Source: Cyclobacteriaceae bacterium
Lineage (GTDB): Bacteria > Bacteroidota > Bacteroidia > Cytophagales > Cyclobacteriaceae
Direction of reading: 5' to 3'
Length of the DNA: 64,000 nucleotides
NCBI GenBank assembly: GCA_019694875.1
Contig: JAIBBC010000003.1
Span: 798,469 to 862,468 of the forward strand
The notes under the pieces: generated by a model
Databases searched by the model: none
What the model was told of the DNA's origin: nothing
The model's input: only the letters and a program-made list of their open reading frames with translations
Translations under genes and position numbers: made by a program
Part shown: positions 8,232 to 16,709 of the stretch, one piece after another
How the letters are laid out: each line of letters begins with the position of its first letter
How positions within the stretch are numbered: the stretch's first letter is position 1

Positions 8232-8900
8232 TTAGTTTCCGATTCCAAAAGACAATCCCGCTGAAACTGCAACTGCCTGGTTGTTGACACTTGAATTTCC
8301 TTTGGCAATGTCGGTCAAGCCGTAGGTATAACGTGCATCGATGATGAAATACATCTCCTCACCTACCCGAATGTTAAGTCCCAATCCGGCCGCAAGGCCA
8401 AGGTCAAATGTATTGTAAACATCTTTATAGCTGTCGATGTTGTCATCAATGTCTTCATAGTTCTCGTAGTCGCCATCCTCAACTTTAACTTTTGCACCGG
8501 TCAGGAATCCGAACGAAGGTCCGAAGAATACATTTGGCCGAACCGTACCTTCACGATTAAAGAATAAACGTGCAGTAATCGGTATTTCGATGTAATTCAA
8601 TTGAGTTTTCACGTCCACATCCTCGCCAGGAGCAGCCATTGTATACGCAGCGCCTTTTTGTGAGAACAGAACCTTCGCAGTGAAACCGTAGGTATCACGG
8701 ATGCTGTAGGTTACAAAACCTCCGGCAACAAGACCTGCTTTGTAATCGGAATCGTCAGCGTCATTTCCCCATTTAGAAAAGTTAACACCCATCTCAGGCC
8801 CGATACTCCAAACCCGGTCTGAGCCCTGGGCGTGAGCACCTGCTGAGAGGATCATCGCGAACAGCGACAGGACTGAGAATTTAAGAAACTGTTTTTTCAT
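8232..8900 (-). CDS. Outer membrane beta-barrel (porin family) protein
   Basis: A 222-residue protein with a signal peptide ending AHAQ (about residues 1-25). The mature chain alternates hydrophobic and polar residues in about eight strands (GPEMGVNFSKW, YKAGLVAGGFVTY, NYIEIPITARLFF, FDLGLAAGLGLNI, FIIDARYTYGL) and ends in an aromatic/hydrophobic C-terminal strand. This matches the PorT/OMP_b-brl_2 group common in Bacteroidota. An acidic loop rich in Asp, Glu and Tyr lies near residues 140-160. The transported or bound ligand is unknown. It is monocistronic. Confidence 0.85.
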   Translation of the reverse strand: MKKQFLKFSVLSLFAMILSAGAHAQGSDRVWSIGPEMGVNFSKWGNDADDSDYKAGLVAGGFVTYSIRDTYGFTAKVLFSQKGAAYTMAAPGEDVDVKTQLNYIEIPITARLFFNREGTVRPNVFFGPSFGFLTGAKVKVEDGDYENYEDIDDNIDSYKDVYNTFDLGLAAGLGLNIRVGEEMYFIIDARYTYGLTDIAKGNSSVNNQAVAVSAGLSFGIGN

Positions 8901-9056
8901 AAGTCGTGTAAAAATTTGGTTGACAGGAGCGCCTCAATAATTAGTCCGGCCAAAAAGCCTGCAAAACGTTATCGTTTGAGTTCTGGCAGTAGATTTCTCT
9001 CCACAATTGTGGCACGAGGCATTAGAAAGCGGTATCTTACTTTAGACAAATTTGTG

Positions 9057-10265
9057 ATGGCGAATCCCAAAGAAATTGCCCGTAAAAACCTCGGCATCCC
9101 GGCTACCAATAAGATTATTCTCAGCATTGATGGTGGCGGAATGCGCGGCATCTTTACGCTTCAGATTTTGAAGAAGCTTGAGTGGCTCGCGGGCAGTCCG
9201 TGTTATGAATGGTGCGATATGGTTGCCGGAACGTCAACCGGGGGCCTCATCAGCAGTCTCATCCTTAATAAGAAATCCGCAGTCGAGATTGAGGAGTATT
9301 ATAATACCCTTGTTTCAAAAGTTTTTACCAAACGGTCGTGGCTGGCCAATCGCATTTACAATCCACCCGCCTACGACAAGGAGCATTTCCGTAAACTCAC
9401 GCAAGACATTGTGGGTGACCGAACATTGAAAGAATTAAACGCGAGCACCGGACTCGACATGTTGTTTACGGCAAAAGATCTGGCTGCGGGCGAGGAAACT
9501 TTTTTCACATGCTTCGATCACGGTGATCTTGTAAAGGGTACCTATCAGAATGTGCTTTTGCGTGCCGTGATGGAAGCAACCATGTCAGCGCCCACTTATT
9601 TCTCTCCGTTCGAACGGTTTGTAGACGGAGGAACAACCACGTTTAATAATCCAGTGCTGGCTGCCGTGCTGGAGGCGTTGCATTATGATGGCAAGGGAAA
9701 ATACCGGCAGCATGAGCTTACCGTATATAGCCTGGGAACGGGTGCTGTATTGAGATTTATCGAACCATCGGAAACGAAAAATCCAAAGGGTCTTGATTCG
9801 ATTTTCTGGTTAAAGTACGTGATGGCTGAAGCGAGCAAAGACGCAAGCGAAATGCAGATTGATACGTTACGCAGCGGCCTTATTGAAGGCCTTGATTTGA
9901 GACGCTATCAGCTTTCGCTGGATGAGGCAGCCGTACATAAACTGCCGAATCTTCCAATCAAACCTATGCCCGATATCACAGCATCTACACTCCATGGGTT
10001 AAAAGACGATCAGCTCAAGAATATCGACATGGCTGATGTAAGCAAGTTCGCACTGATGAAAACACTGGGCGAAGCCACGGCTGAGTTTATTTGTCCGGCT
10101 ACCGAACTTGAATTGCCGATGGAGACGAGGTCTGCAAACTGGTTTCAGAAAGATCTGCTCGCGCCTAATTCTAAACGCGGAGCTTTGGTTACCGCACGCG
10201 GTGATATCCCGGGCATCCAGAACAGGTTGTCGAGTGCAAAGTGGATTGACCAGCAGCCTACATAA
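9057..10265 (+). CDS. Patatin-like phospholipase
   Basis: A 402-residue protein from the ATG at 9057; the open frame extends to 8916 but that stretch looks non-coding. It carries the patatin catalytic elements: oxyanion loop DGGGMRG (residues 25-31), nucleophile elbow GTSTGG with Ser60, and the catalytic Asp in VDGG before TTTFNNP. Patatins are Ser-Asp dyad acyl hydrolases acting on phospholipids or other acyl esters. There is no signal peptide or C-terminal barrel, so this is the cytoplasmic type rather than an outer-membrane PlpD type. No cyclic-nucleotide synthase or defence gene is adjacent, so a CBASS effector role is not supported. Confidence 0.88.
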   Translation: MANPKEIARKNLGIPATNKIILSIDGGGMRGIFTLQILKKLEWLAGSPCYEWCDMVAGTSTGGLISSLILNKKSAVEIEEYYNTLVSKVFTKRSWLANRIYNPPAYDKEHFRKLTQDIVGDRTLKELNASTGLDMLFTAKDLAAGEETFFTCFDHGDLVKGTYQNVLLRAVMEATMSAPTYFSPFERFVDGGTTTFNNPVLAAVLEALHYDGKGKYRQHELTVYSLGTGAVLRFIEPSETKNPKGLDSIFWLKYVMAEASKDASEMQIDTLRSGLIEGLDLRRYQLSLDEAAVHKLPNLPIKPMPDITASTLHGLKDDQLKNIDMADVSKFALMKTLGEATAEFICPATELELPMETRSANWFQKDLLAPNSKRGALVTARGDIPGIQNRLSSAKWIDQQPT

Positions 10266-10383
10266 GTGTACATTTTTGTTCAGCACACTGTTCAGCTTTG
10301 ATCAGTTGCCAAAATGAAACTGTTTAAATTCAGCGAAATTTGTGCAATTCACAGATTGGCGAATGATTTGTCTGATAAGCGGC

Positions 10384-10584
10384 ATGAGAGTATTTATCGG
10401 CTTAATCCTTTGGTTTATGCTGCTGGCGCTTTGCTGGCCGCTGGCGTTGATCATGCTTGTTCTGTTTCCACTGGTATGGCTCGTACTGCTGCCTTTCCGG
10501 ATTGTAGGATTAACCCTGGAGGTTGTGATCAAATTTATCGGGGCTGTCCTGATGTTCCCGTTTCGTGTACTGGGAGTGAGATAA
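10384..10584 (+). CDS. Small hydrophobic membrane protein
   Basis: A 66-residue protein from the ATG at 10384 (an alternative start at 10342 adds 14 residues of poorer character). It is almost wholly hydrophobic with two or three segments of Leu, Phe, Val and Trp broken by Pro and Arg (LPFRIVG, MFPFRVLGVR). It has no recognised family. It lies 118 bases downstream of the patatin gene in the same direction, so co-expression is possible. The high hydrophobicity and clean start support a real gene. Confidence 0.6.
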   Translation: MRVFIGLILWFMLLALCWPLALIMLVLFPLVWLVLLPFRIVGLTLEVVIKFIGAVLMFPFRVLGVR

Positions 10585-10620
10585 GCTCCCGGTATTCCGA
10601 GTGTCTAGTAACTAGCAACG

Positions 10621-11229
10621 TTAACGTGCGAAATAATATTTGAAACCCAACGAAGGGTTCAGCGAGGATGCTCCGATCGTTAAGTATGTGCTTTCATCGT
10701 CATCGGTGTCCCCATCGGGATCTGAGTAGTTAACGGTAATGCCCCGCAGTTCAAAATCAAGCCCAATTTTCCCGGTAAAGAAATATGAAAATCCTGGCGA
10801 AAATGAAAATTGAAAATTGTTGCCGGTAGCATCCCGATTAAAGGAATCGGCCGGGAAATCTCTTTTCGAAATTCCGAAAACCATTGAGGTATTCAACGTA
10901 AAAGCAAATTGCTCATTGCTTGTGAACAGGTAGTACTTAAAATATGGCCCAAGTCCGGCAGTTTTGTAGGTACCCAACTCATCACCATCAGCTTTTTCTC
11001 TTGTATAGCCGAATGACAGATACAATCCTAACTCCATTTTATCCGCTACGAAAAAACCTGCGGCTGGGGCAACCGAAACAGAGATGTCTTCACGCTTAGT
11101 TCCTAAGGTCTTATTTATCCCGGATGATACGCCTATCAATCCGCCAAGCGAAAAGGTCCCTTTACCGGTTTGTGCCATTATGCTTGTACAGCTAATTATT
11201 AGCAACACAGTTACAAAAGATTTTTTCAT
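10621..11229 (-). CDS. Outer membrane beta-barrel protein
   Basis: A 202-residue protein from the ATG at 11229, chosen because it opens a typical signal peptide (MKKSFVTVLLIISC...AQ); the frame continues to 11514 without coding character. The mature part has the alternating pattern and Gly-rich turns of an eight-stranded outer-membrane barrel (GTFSLGGLIGVSSG, MELGLYLSFGYTREKADG, PYFKYYLF) and ends in LGFKYYFAR, a typical C-terminal barrel strand. An Asp-rich loop (DPDGDTDDDES) near residues 165-176 may bind divalent cations or be a surface loop. The function is unknown. Confidence 0.82.
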   Translation of the reverse strand: MKKSFVTVLLIISCTSIMAQTGKGTFSLGGLIGVSSGINKTLGTKREDISVSVAPAAGFFVADKMELGLYLSFGYTREKADGDELGTYKTAGLGPYFKYYLFTSNEQFAFTLNTSMVFGISKRDFPADSFNRDATGNNFQFSFSPGFSYFFTGKIGLDFELRGITVNYSDPDGDTDDDESTYLTIGASSLNPSLGFKYYFAR

Positions 11230-11461
11230 AAAGTTGATAGTTGAATTTGTGCTTGAACGCAATATTATCTGCCTGAGTCTTTTTACAACGCCGTTTACAG
11301 GAATTAACAGAAACTTAACCCCACAAACCGCGGACTTGACGGTACTCATGTGGAATTTCTTACCCAGAAGAGATTGATCTTTCTTCGCCCTCGTCCCGAT
11401 TTTTCCGATTATGGGTGATGGCACAAGATTTCGATGTCGACACGTCAAAGACGAAACGTGT

Positions 11462-11923
11462 ATGGAAGATTGTACGAAAGCAGTGTTTGCATTCTCTAAA
11501 CTCACTGAAATCAACAGCAGACGGTCAGCGCGCTATACCTCAGCTGCAGATCGCGTTAAAAATATCCACCTGAAAATCATTTTCATGAACTATGCGTTTC
11601 AGGCACAACAGCTTAATGCCGATTTAAGGCGCTGGATAAGTGCATATGGAGTTCCTGCTGCTCAAAATGCCGAGGGTTATTTTTCAGCTATGTGGTCGAA
11701 AGTAAGAGAGGTTTTCAGCTTCAGTACCGAAGATGCCGTGTTTAATTTGTGTGAAGAATTGGAAGAGGAAGCCCTTAAAAATTACAAGACCGCTCTCATT
11801 CTCAGTTTTCTTCCGGCTGCGGCCTTGAAAGATGTTGAAAAGCAGTTTAAGGAAATCCAGAAGATCAAAGACAATCTCAGAAGCATGAAGCAGAGCCATG
11901 TGTATGAGCTGCAGGCTGCATAG
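11462..11923 (+). CDS. PA2169 family four-helix-bundle protein (DUF2383-like)
   Basis: A 153-residue protein. Starting at the ATG at 11462 restores the family's first helix (KLTEINSRRSARYTSAADRV), whereas the ATG at 11585 would remove two of four helices. The four segments are amphipathic helices; the third and fourth (DAVFNLCEELEEEALKNYKTAL and LKDVEKQFKEIQKIKDNL) match the DUF2383 ferritin-like pattern with conserved Glu residues. Members are small stress-associated cytoplasmic proteins of unknown biochemistry. The overall match is moderate because the sequence is divergent. It ends 7 bases from the end of the convergent M64 peptidase gene. Confidence 0.65.
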   Translation: MEDCTKAVFAFSKLTEINSRRSARYTSAADRVKNIHLKIIFMNYAFQAQQLNADLRRWISAYGVPAAQNAEGYFSAMWSKVREVFSFSTEDAVFNLCEELEEEALKNYKTALILSFLPAAALKDVEKQFKEIQKIKDNLRSMKQSHVYELQAA

Positions 11924-11929
11924 GCTCCC

Positions 11930-13339
11930 TTAGTGTAAGATCACCTTAACGGGAACCGTTGCCTTTCCGAATTTAAATTGGAGAACATATTCGCCTGCGG
12001 ATAATCCAAGCGTTTGTCGATCAAACGAAGACTCATGCTGGCCACTTCCCTGCATCGTGCTCAATAACGTTTTTACATTCCTGCCGGAATGGTCGATCAT
12101 TGAAATGCTTACTGGCGTGGGCTTGGAAAGCTTATAGGAAAATTTAAGATCGGCTGCCGCGGGGTTCGGATAAACCAACAGATCATATCGGCTGGCAAGT
12201 GTTTCTACCTCGATACTCGTTACCACATCGCTCTTGGTAAGTTCCCATTCAACAATATAAACATGATTTGTTGTGTGATTTTCGGAACGTGTCAGCGCTG
12301 TTGTATCCTGTACGGTTGCCCGAATAGTTGAAGTAGCGAGCAGCTCATTTGAGGATACAGCAAGTGTTTCCGTATTTTTTGATTTCAGAACATCATCAAC
12401 TTCCCAGGTGATTTTCAATGTATTGGGCTCGGGTGGGTTTACGGACAAAGAAAAATCAATTGTCTGTTCCAAATCAGGATCAATGTTAAACCTGGTATCG
12501 TGCGGTAAAAATTCACGGAGCGGTGTTACAAACAAATGAAAGCGTTCCACAAAAGTTTCGGTACAAACTTTACAGAGTGGTGAATTCAACACGCCCATTT
12601 TACAGTTTGTGTGAGGCTTTTTCCAACTGGCATCGCCTGAGTGCGCGTAAATGCCAACACCACTAACCCCCATCCAGTTTTTCCACTTCACTAAAGACGG
12701 ACTTGTCTGCTTGGTCATGTTGGGCTTTTCAGCAGCATACTGCGCTCCGGCCCAGTATTCATCGGCAAGACCGGCAAACGAATGGCCGATCTCGTGGATC
12801 GCCACTTCCCTCCCGGCCGAATGATCCGAACATGTTGCAAACGAACCACCCGCTCCTCCATAGTACGGTGTGTTTATGGCAATGAACGCCTGATCGTACA
12901 ACGGAAAATTAGCAGCGAGTACGGTAGCTACTTTTCCAAGATCGTTCGGATACAGAAGCCTGTGAATGCCGAGGTAGTCGAATGTTGATCCAAAATAATT
13001 GTCTACACTTTTAACGGCCTGTGCCGGGCAAGCCCCGTCACCATCAGTACTGTTTTGAGGATGATTGGCTCCCGACTCCTGAGAAATCACCTTGATCGCA
13101 TAAGCATTGAAATAACTCTTGTACTCTTTGAAGGGTGACTGAGCAAACAATGCAGTGAGAATCTTGTTGACATCAGTAATAAATTTCGTTTGTTCGCCTG
13201 CTGTATATCCGTCACCCAAAAAAACGAGGTTAATGCGTTCCGAAACGGGCCCGTTTTTTAGCACAGTGTCTACGTCAAAGGTTTGTGCCTTTGCGCTGAG
13301 GCAAATCAGCAGACATGCTAAGAAACTGTATTCACGCAT
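11930..13339 (-). CDS. M64 family metallopeptidase with T9SS sorting domain
   Basis: A 469-residue protein from the ATG at 13339, with signal peptide MREYSFLACLLICLSAKAQ. The peptidase domain has the zinc motif HEIGHSFAGLADEY (HExxHxxGxxDE) near residue 190, typical of the IgA-peptidase M64 family. The last 80 residues begin VYPNPA and end in VPVKVILH, which is a type A T9SS C-terminal sorting domain, so the enzyme should be exported through the outer membrane. The substrate is probably extracellular protein. The start overlaps the preceding lipoprotein stop by one base (TGATG), so the two are translationally coupled. Confidence 0.9.
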   Translation of the reverse strand: MREYSFLACLLICLSAKAQTFDVDTVLKNGPVSERINLVFLGDGYTAGEQTKFITDVNKILTALFAQSPFKEYKSYFNAYAIKVISQESGANHPQNSTDGDGACPAQAVKSVDNYFGSTFDYLGIHRLLYPNDLGKVATVLAANFPLYDQAFIAINTPYYGGAGGSFATCSDHSAGREVAIHEIGHSFAGLADEYWAGAQYAAEKPNMTKQTSPSLVKWKNWMGVSGVGIYAHSGDASWKKPHTNCKMGVLNSPLCKVCTETFVERFHLFVTPLREFLPHDTRFNIDPDLEQTIDFSLSVNPPEPNTLKITWEVDDVLKSKNTETLAVSSNELLATSTIRATVQDTTALTRSENHTTNHVYIVEWELTKSDVVTSIEVETLASRYDLLVYPNPAAADLKFSYKLSKPTPVSISMIDHSGRNVKTLLSTMQGSGQHESSFDRQTLGLSAGEYVLQFKFGKATVPVKVILH

Positions 13340-13809
13340 CAATCGCGAAGTTTTAGTTTTGCTGACCACGTTATTTTTCCGGAAAGTTCTTCTTCTGCGA
13401 GGATATATTCGGTGTCTCTGAAAAGTGTGACCCGCACAAAAAACTCTGCATCTTTTAGTTTCACGTCTTTTGATTGAAATTGGCCCTGGTCATTCGCGTA
13501 TTCCACCCGCTTGAATAAAGGGTGATCAATCGCAACGGAAGATAACTTTTTTTCCGAACTGCTTAACTGGGTTATTAACAAACGATTCGGTGAATCGGAG
13601 TCCGGTGGAGCGGATTTGAGCTTCTGATTGACAATCGTTTTGCTAACCAGCGTTAACTCTTTTCCCGCAAGGCTGTCGCTGCGCATCACAAATGTGAGGA
13701 ACACCAGCCCTTCCACAGGATCAATATTCCCGGTATCGGGTTGTACCGATACTGTTTTGCATGATGTCAGCATCAGCGATATTATTCCGATAATCACGAC
13801 TGTCCTCAT
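13339..13809 (-). CDS. Putative lipoprotein co-transcribed with the M64 peptidase
   Basis: A 156-residue protein from the ATG at 13809, selected because it opens a lipoprotein signal (MRTVVIIGIISLMLTSC, lipidated Cys17); the 32 codons upstream are not signal-like. The mature region is predicted beta-rich and ends in a repeated strand pattern (FFVRVTLFRDTEYILAEEELSGKITWSAKLKL). It has no recognisable family. Its stop shares one base with the start of the M64 peptidase gene, so its product may assist or accompany that secreted peptidase; this is inferred from context. Confidence 0.75.
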   Translation of the reverse strand: MRTVVIIGIISLMLTSCKTVSVQPDTGNIDPVEGLVFLTFVMRSDSLAGKELTLVSKTIVNQKLKSAPPDSDSPNRLLITQLSSSEKKLSSVAIDHPLFKRVEYANDQGQFQSKDVKLKDAEFFVRVTLFRDTEYILAEEELSGKITWSAKLKLRD

Positions 13810-14136
13810 ATTCAGAAAAGTAAGCCCGATCGAAAATTTTTCAACCAAAATAAACCAATTGCTGCACTTCAGCGTTTGAATTTCGGCTGCGGTCGTAGCC
13901 GGCAAGGTTAATGATTCATAAGTTACTTGAACACAGGCCTTTGCTTATGTAACACTAAAAGAAAGGAGGTACCATGTCTAGTCCCAAGCAAATTTTATCA
14001 AAATCAACAGCACTAACCAAATCCACAGGTGTGGAGAGTTGAGAAGTTGATTGTACCTCGTGCGATTTTTAGTGTTTGATAAAATTGAAATGAGGATTTA
14101 TAAAATATCCGGTCAGTATCTAGGCCGGATATTTTT
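13810..14136. other. 327-base non-coding interval holding an RNA candidate
   Basis: No long open frame with coding character lies here. The interval contains the upstream region of the minus-strand lipoprotein gene (13810 to about 13900) and then a strongly structured plus-strand segment from 13951, described separately. A minus-strand open frame across 14013-14393 is an artefact that overlaps the flavin reductase gene. Confidence 0.7.
13974..14042 (+). CDS. Possible 22-residue peptide with strong Shine-Dalgarno
   Basis: ATG at 13974 and TGA at 14040-14042 encode a 22-residue polar peptide rich in Ser, Lys and Thr (starts MSSPKQILSK). AAAGGAGGT lies at optimal distance, which is unusual because most genes in this window lack any clear Shine-Dalgarno. 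The peptide is not hydrophobic, so it does not resemble a type I toxin, and it has no known leader-peptide pattern. It may be a regulatory ORF within the structured RNA, or chance. Confidence 0.25.
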   Translation: MSSPKQILSKSTALTKSTGVES

Positions 14137-14138
14137 TT
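14103..14138 (+). terminator. Intrinsic terminator of the structured RNA locus
   Basis: AAATATCCGG pairs with CCGGATATTT around a 12-base loop, followed by a T-tract on the plus strand. The minus-strand flank is a weaker TTTTAT, so it may also end the flavin reductase operon, whose stop codon is at 14137-14139. Confidence 0.75.
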
Positions 14139-14991
14139 ATATCGCCTGCAGAACCCGCCACGCGTCTTCAATCTTTCCCGCACGCAGATATGACTGTGCA
14201 AGTTGGTGAGCAGCTTCCGCACCCCGACTGATAACAGATCCCTCCTCCCCGGTTGGTTTTGAGGCAGACGGAATACTCTCAACGTTTGCCAGCATCCCCA
14301 GATCGTTTCCGGAAAGTACTTTACTGTTCCGGATGTGCTCAGGTAATTTATCGTACCCGATACCGACTTTTTCATTGGGTTTCGGCACGACAAAAATATT
14401 ATCTCCCTGAGCCCGGCAGTAATAGTTCTGGCCCATGCGCGCTACCGCATCGATTTTATACGGATCAATAATGCCATTTGCATCCACAACACTCTCCCGG
14501 ATGTGCATCAGCAATACTTCGCAAAGCACGAGATTACCCGCTCCACCCTGATCGCCCAGTGCGATAACCTGTTTCACTTTGCATTCAAACGCAACAGGCG
14601 ACTCTTTTACACGGGGTGGTTTTACCATTTGTGATGCTTCCGGGGTTAAACCCGATTTAACAAATTCATTTACACCTTTTGGAAAGTCGCAACTCGCCAG
14701 AGACGTCTGCTGAACCATATTGTAGTTCACAATATTGATTACCACCTCATCCACCTCGCGAATGTTTTCAAGCGTATGTTTTTCCGAGTTATCGCGCACC
14801 CTGCGGGAAGGCGAGAAAACCAGGATGGGCGGATTCATGCTGAACATGTTGAAAAAGCTGAACGGGCTTAGGTTCACATTGCCGCTTTTGTCGATTGAAC
14901 TGACAAACGCAATCGGGCGTGGCGACACAGCGCTTTGCAAATATGCCTGAAGTTTGGGAACAGCCAGGTCTTTTGGATTGATCGTAATCAT
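14137..14991 (-). CDS. Flavin reductase family protein (FMN-binding split barrel)
   Basis: A 284-residue protein. Residues 1-200 form a flavin reductase-like split barrel: SAVSPRPIAFVSSIDKSGNVNLSPFSFFNMFSMNPPILVF is the conserved FMN-contacting region, and CEVLLMHI.E closes the barrel. Members bind FMN and act as NAD(P)H:flavin oxidoreductases or as partners of two-component monooxygenases. The C-terminal 80 residues form an additional helical tail of unknown role. It is the last gene of a four-gene operon with fumarylacetoacetase and overlaps the previous gene by 4 bases (ATGA), so a role in aromatic compound catabolism is a reasonable inference. Confidence 0.88.
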   Translation of the reverse strand: MITINPKDLAVPKLQAYLQSAVSPRPIAFVSSIDKSGNVNLSPFSFFNMFSMNPPILVFSPSRRVRDNSEKHTLENIREVDEVVINIVNYNMVQQTSLASCDFPKGVNEFVKSGLTPEASQMVKPPRVKESPVAFECKVKQVIALGDQGGAGNLVLCEVLLMHIRESVVDANGIIDPYKIDAVARMGQNYYCRAQGDNIFVVPKPNEKVGIGYDKLPEHIRNSKVLSGNDLGMLANVESIPSASKPTGEEGSVISRGAEAAHQLAQSYLRAGKIEDAWRVLQAI

Positions 14992-15440
14992 ATGGGTTTA
15001 TTATCAACCGGCCCTTCCTCCTCAACAGCCACCGGAAGATTGAAAATTTTGTTTGCGAAAATAAAAATGAAAATGCACGGCAAAAGATAGGCGCCATAGC
15101 GGAAGCGCTGACCTGTGTGCGCATAGGTCCAGGCCTGAAAGCTCATTACCGTTTGATATAAAATAAAAGCCGAGAGTATTACCAAAGCCGTTAGCAGGAT
15201 AATACCAAAGCTTCTTTTTAATCGCTTGTTCCGCACCAGCAACGCAACGAACTCAGAAATTAAAACTGCAGCCAGCACCAGAATCGTTACCGTAACCAGC
15301 GTGCGCGGAAAATTCTTCAGGTAGAAATATTTGTAAATCACCAGCCCCATTTTGCCCAACAGGTTCGGGCTCGAAAGCAATAACGCGTCAATGAGAACCA
15401 GTGCCGCAACGAGAACGTAAAAGAATAACTTCTTTTTCAT
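14988..15440 (-). CDS. Hypothetical membrane protein in the fahA operon
   Basis: A 150-residue protein with four hydrophobic segments (about residues 5-22, 45-68, 80-100 and 115-133) and a charged, acidic C-terminal tail (VEEEGPVDNKPI). No family is recognised. It starts immediately after the fahA stop codon with no spacer, and its own stop overlaps the flavin reductase start by 4 bases, so all are translated from one transcript. The link to tyrosine catabolism is positional only. Confidence 0.78.
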   Translation of the reverse strand: MKKKLFFYVLVAALVLIDALLLSSPNLLGKMGLVIYKYFYLKNFPRTLVTVTILVLAAVLISEFVALLVRNKRLKRSFGIILLTALVILSAFILYQTVMSFQAWTYAHTGQRFRYGAYLLPCIFIFIFANKIFNLPVAVEEEGPVDNKPI

Positions 15441-16709
15441 TTAGTCGGCCGGCAGAATCTTCCCTTTGCATTCACCAAACCCGATGCGTACGCCATCCTT
15501 TTCGCAATAGCCTTTCATGATTACGGTATCACCGTCTTCGATGAATTTGCGTTCCGTTCCGTCTGGCATTGACATAGGTTTCTGCCCGTTCCAGGTCAAT
15601 TCAAGCATCGAACCATACGATCCCGGTGAGGGACCGCTGATGGTTCCGGAAGCGTACATATCTCCAACCTGAATGTTGCAGCCATTCACGGTGTGATGTG
15701 CAAGCTGCTGGTTCACATTCCAGTACATGTATTTGAAGTTCGAGCGACAAACCGTAGTAGCTTGTGACCGGTCAGGTTCTATTAACACTTCGAGCCGGAT
15801 ATCAAAATTCTTCTCTCCTTCTATGAACAGGTATGGAAGCACATTCGGGAATTGTTCGGGACCTTTCACCCGGAACGGTTCGAGCGCGTCCATTGTAACG
15901 ATCCAGGGTGACACCGTTGAACCGAAATTCTTCGCCAGGAACGGTCCGAGCGGAACATACTCCCAGGTTTGAATATCGCGGGCCGACCAATCGTTAAACA
16001 ATACAAACCCGAAGATGTGATCTTCTGCATGATTGGTGGTGACGTGCGAACCGAGTTTGGTTTCGGAACACGTGATGAAGGCAACTTCCAGTTCGAAGTC
16101 GAGTTTGCGCGTGGATGCGAACGATGGCGGATCATCACCCAGTTTAATCTGACCTTTCGGACGTTTTATAGGCGTTCCGGATACCACGATTGATGACGGT
16201 CGTCCGTGATAGCCAACCGGCAAATGCTTCCAGTTCGGGAGCAGCGCATTCTTCGGATCGCGGAACATCGAACCCACGTTCGTTGCATGCTCTTCGCTGC
16301 TGTAAAAATCGGTGTAGTTGGGCACACGCACCGGCATGAGCATCTGTACTTCATTCATCGGAATGAGCGCGATCTCGCGTGCCGCTACGTTATTCTTCAA
16401 TTCGTTGTTGTCGTGCTGCAGCAGTTCAGAAATCCGTTCGCGCACTTCACGGGTTTGTTTTTTACCGAGCGCGATAAAGTCGTTCAGAAATCGCTGGTTA
16501 AAAATTCCGGCCGGTAATCCCAGGCCATCCAAAAATCCATTCTCATGCAAATACACAAGGTCCAGCACGTAGTCACCGATGGCGACTCCTGCTACGGGCG
16601 ACAAATATTTGGTTTTGAAAATCCCGAAAGGAAGATTCTGAATCGGAAAATCAGAATCTCTGGATACTTCTACCCAGCTTTTAAGGTTTGGGTTATTGGC
16701 TTTGATCAT
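15441..16709 (-). CDS. fahA: Fumarylacetoacetase
   Basis: A 422-residue enzyme of the expected length that hydrolyses 4-fumarylacetoacetate to fumarate and acetoacetate, the last step of tyrosine and homogentisate breakdown. The N-terminal domain covers about residues 15-120. The active-site loop YTDFYSSEEHATNVGSMFR contains the metal-binding Asp134 and catalytic His141, and the C-terminal domain has FNDWSARDIQTWEYVPLGPFLAKN and the GTISGPSPGSYGSMLEL segment. The upstream membrane protein gene overlaps its start by 4 bases. Homogentisate dioxygenase and HPPD are not in the window. Confidence 0.96.
   Translation of the reverse strand: MIKANNPNLKSWVEVSRDSDFPIQNLPFGIFKTKYLSPVAGVAIGDYVLDLVYLHENGFLDGLGLPAGIFNQRFLNDFIALGKKQTREVRERISELLQHDNNELKNNVAAREIALIPMNEVQMLMPVRVPNYTDFYSSEEHATNVGSMFRDPKNALLPNWKHLPVGYHGRPSSIVVSGTPIKRPKGQIKLGDDPPSFASTRKLDFELEVAFITCSETKLGSHVTTNHAEDHIFGFVLFNDWSARDIQTWEYVPLGPFLAKNFGSTVSPWIVTMDALEPFRVKGPEQFPNVLPYLFIEGEKNFDIRLEVLIEPDRSQATTVCRSNFKYMYWNVNQQLAHHTVNGCNIQVGDMYASGTISGPSPGSYGSMLELTWNGQKPMSMPDGTERKFIEDGDTVIMKGYCEKDGVRIGFGECKGKILPAD

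Larger units (their letters stand above)
13951..14138 (+). ncRNA. Candidate structured RNA with embedded short ORF
   Basis: Nested perfect inverted repeats are visible. AACACTAAAA (13951-13960) pairs with TTTTAGTGTT (14067-14076). GAGGTAC (13966-13972) pairs with GTACCTC (14053-14059). AATCAAC (14002-14008) pairs with GTTGATT (14046-14052), and TCCAC/GTGGA closes a 4-base loop (14022-14035). The second stem would sequester the Shine-Dalgarno AGGAGG of a 22-codon ORF. An intrinsic terminator with seven T residues on the plus strand ends the element, although no plus-strand protein gene precedes it. I cannot assign it to a known RNA family. No convincing promoter was found. Confidence 0.45.

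Noticed and set aside
8916-9056. N-terminal extension of the patatin frame
   Set aside because: The 47 extra codons are Arg/Ser-rich without family similarity; the ATG at 9057 gives the normal N-terminus.
9057-10265. Patatin as CBASS or other anti-phage effector
   Set aside because: No cyclase, sensor or other defence gene adjoins it; the neighbours are barrel proteins and small hypotheticals.
13951-14076. Possible integron attC site, tmRNA or 6S RNA
   Set aside because: The core GTTRRRY/RYYYAAC boxes are absent, there is no integrase or cassette array, and no tmRNA tag/tRNA-like end or 6S-type central bubble could be recognised.
14013-14393. Minus-strand open frame of 126 codons between the lipoprotein and flavin reductase genes
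   Set aside because: It overlaps the flavin reductase gene in another frame, has no domain pattern, and crosses the terminator and structured RNA.
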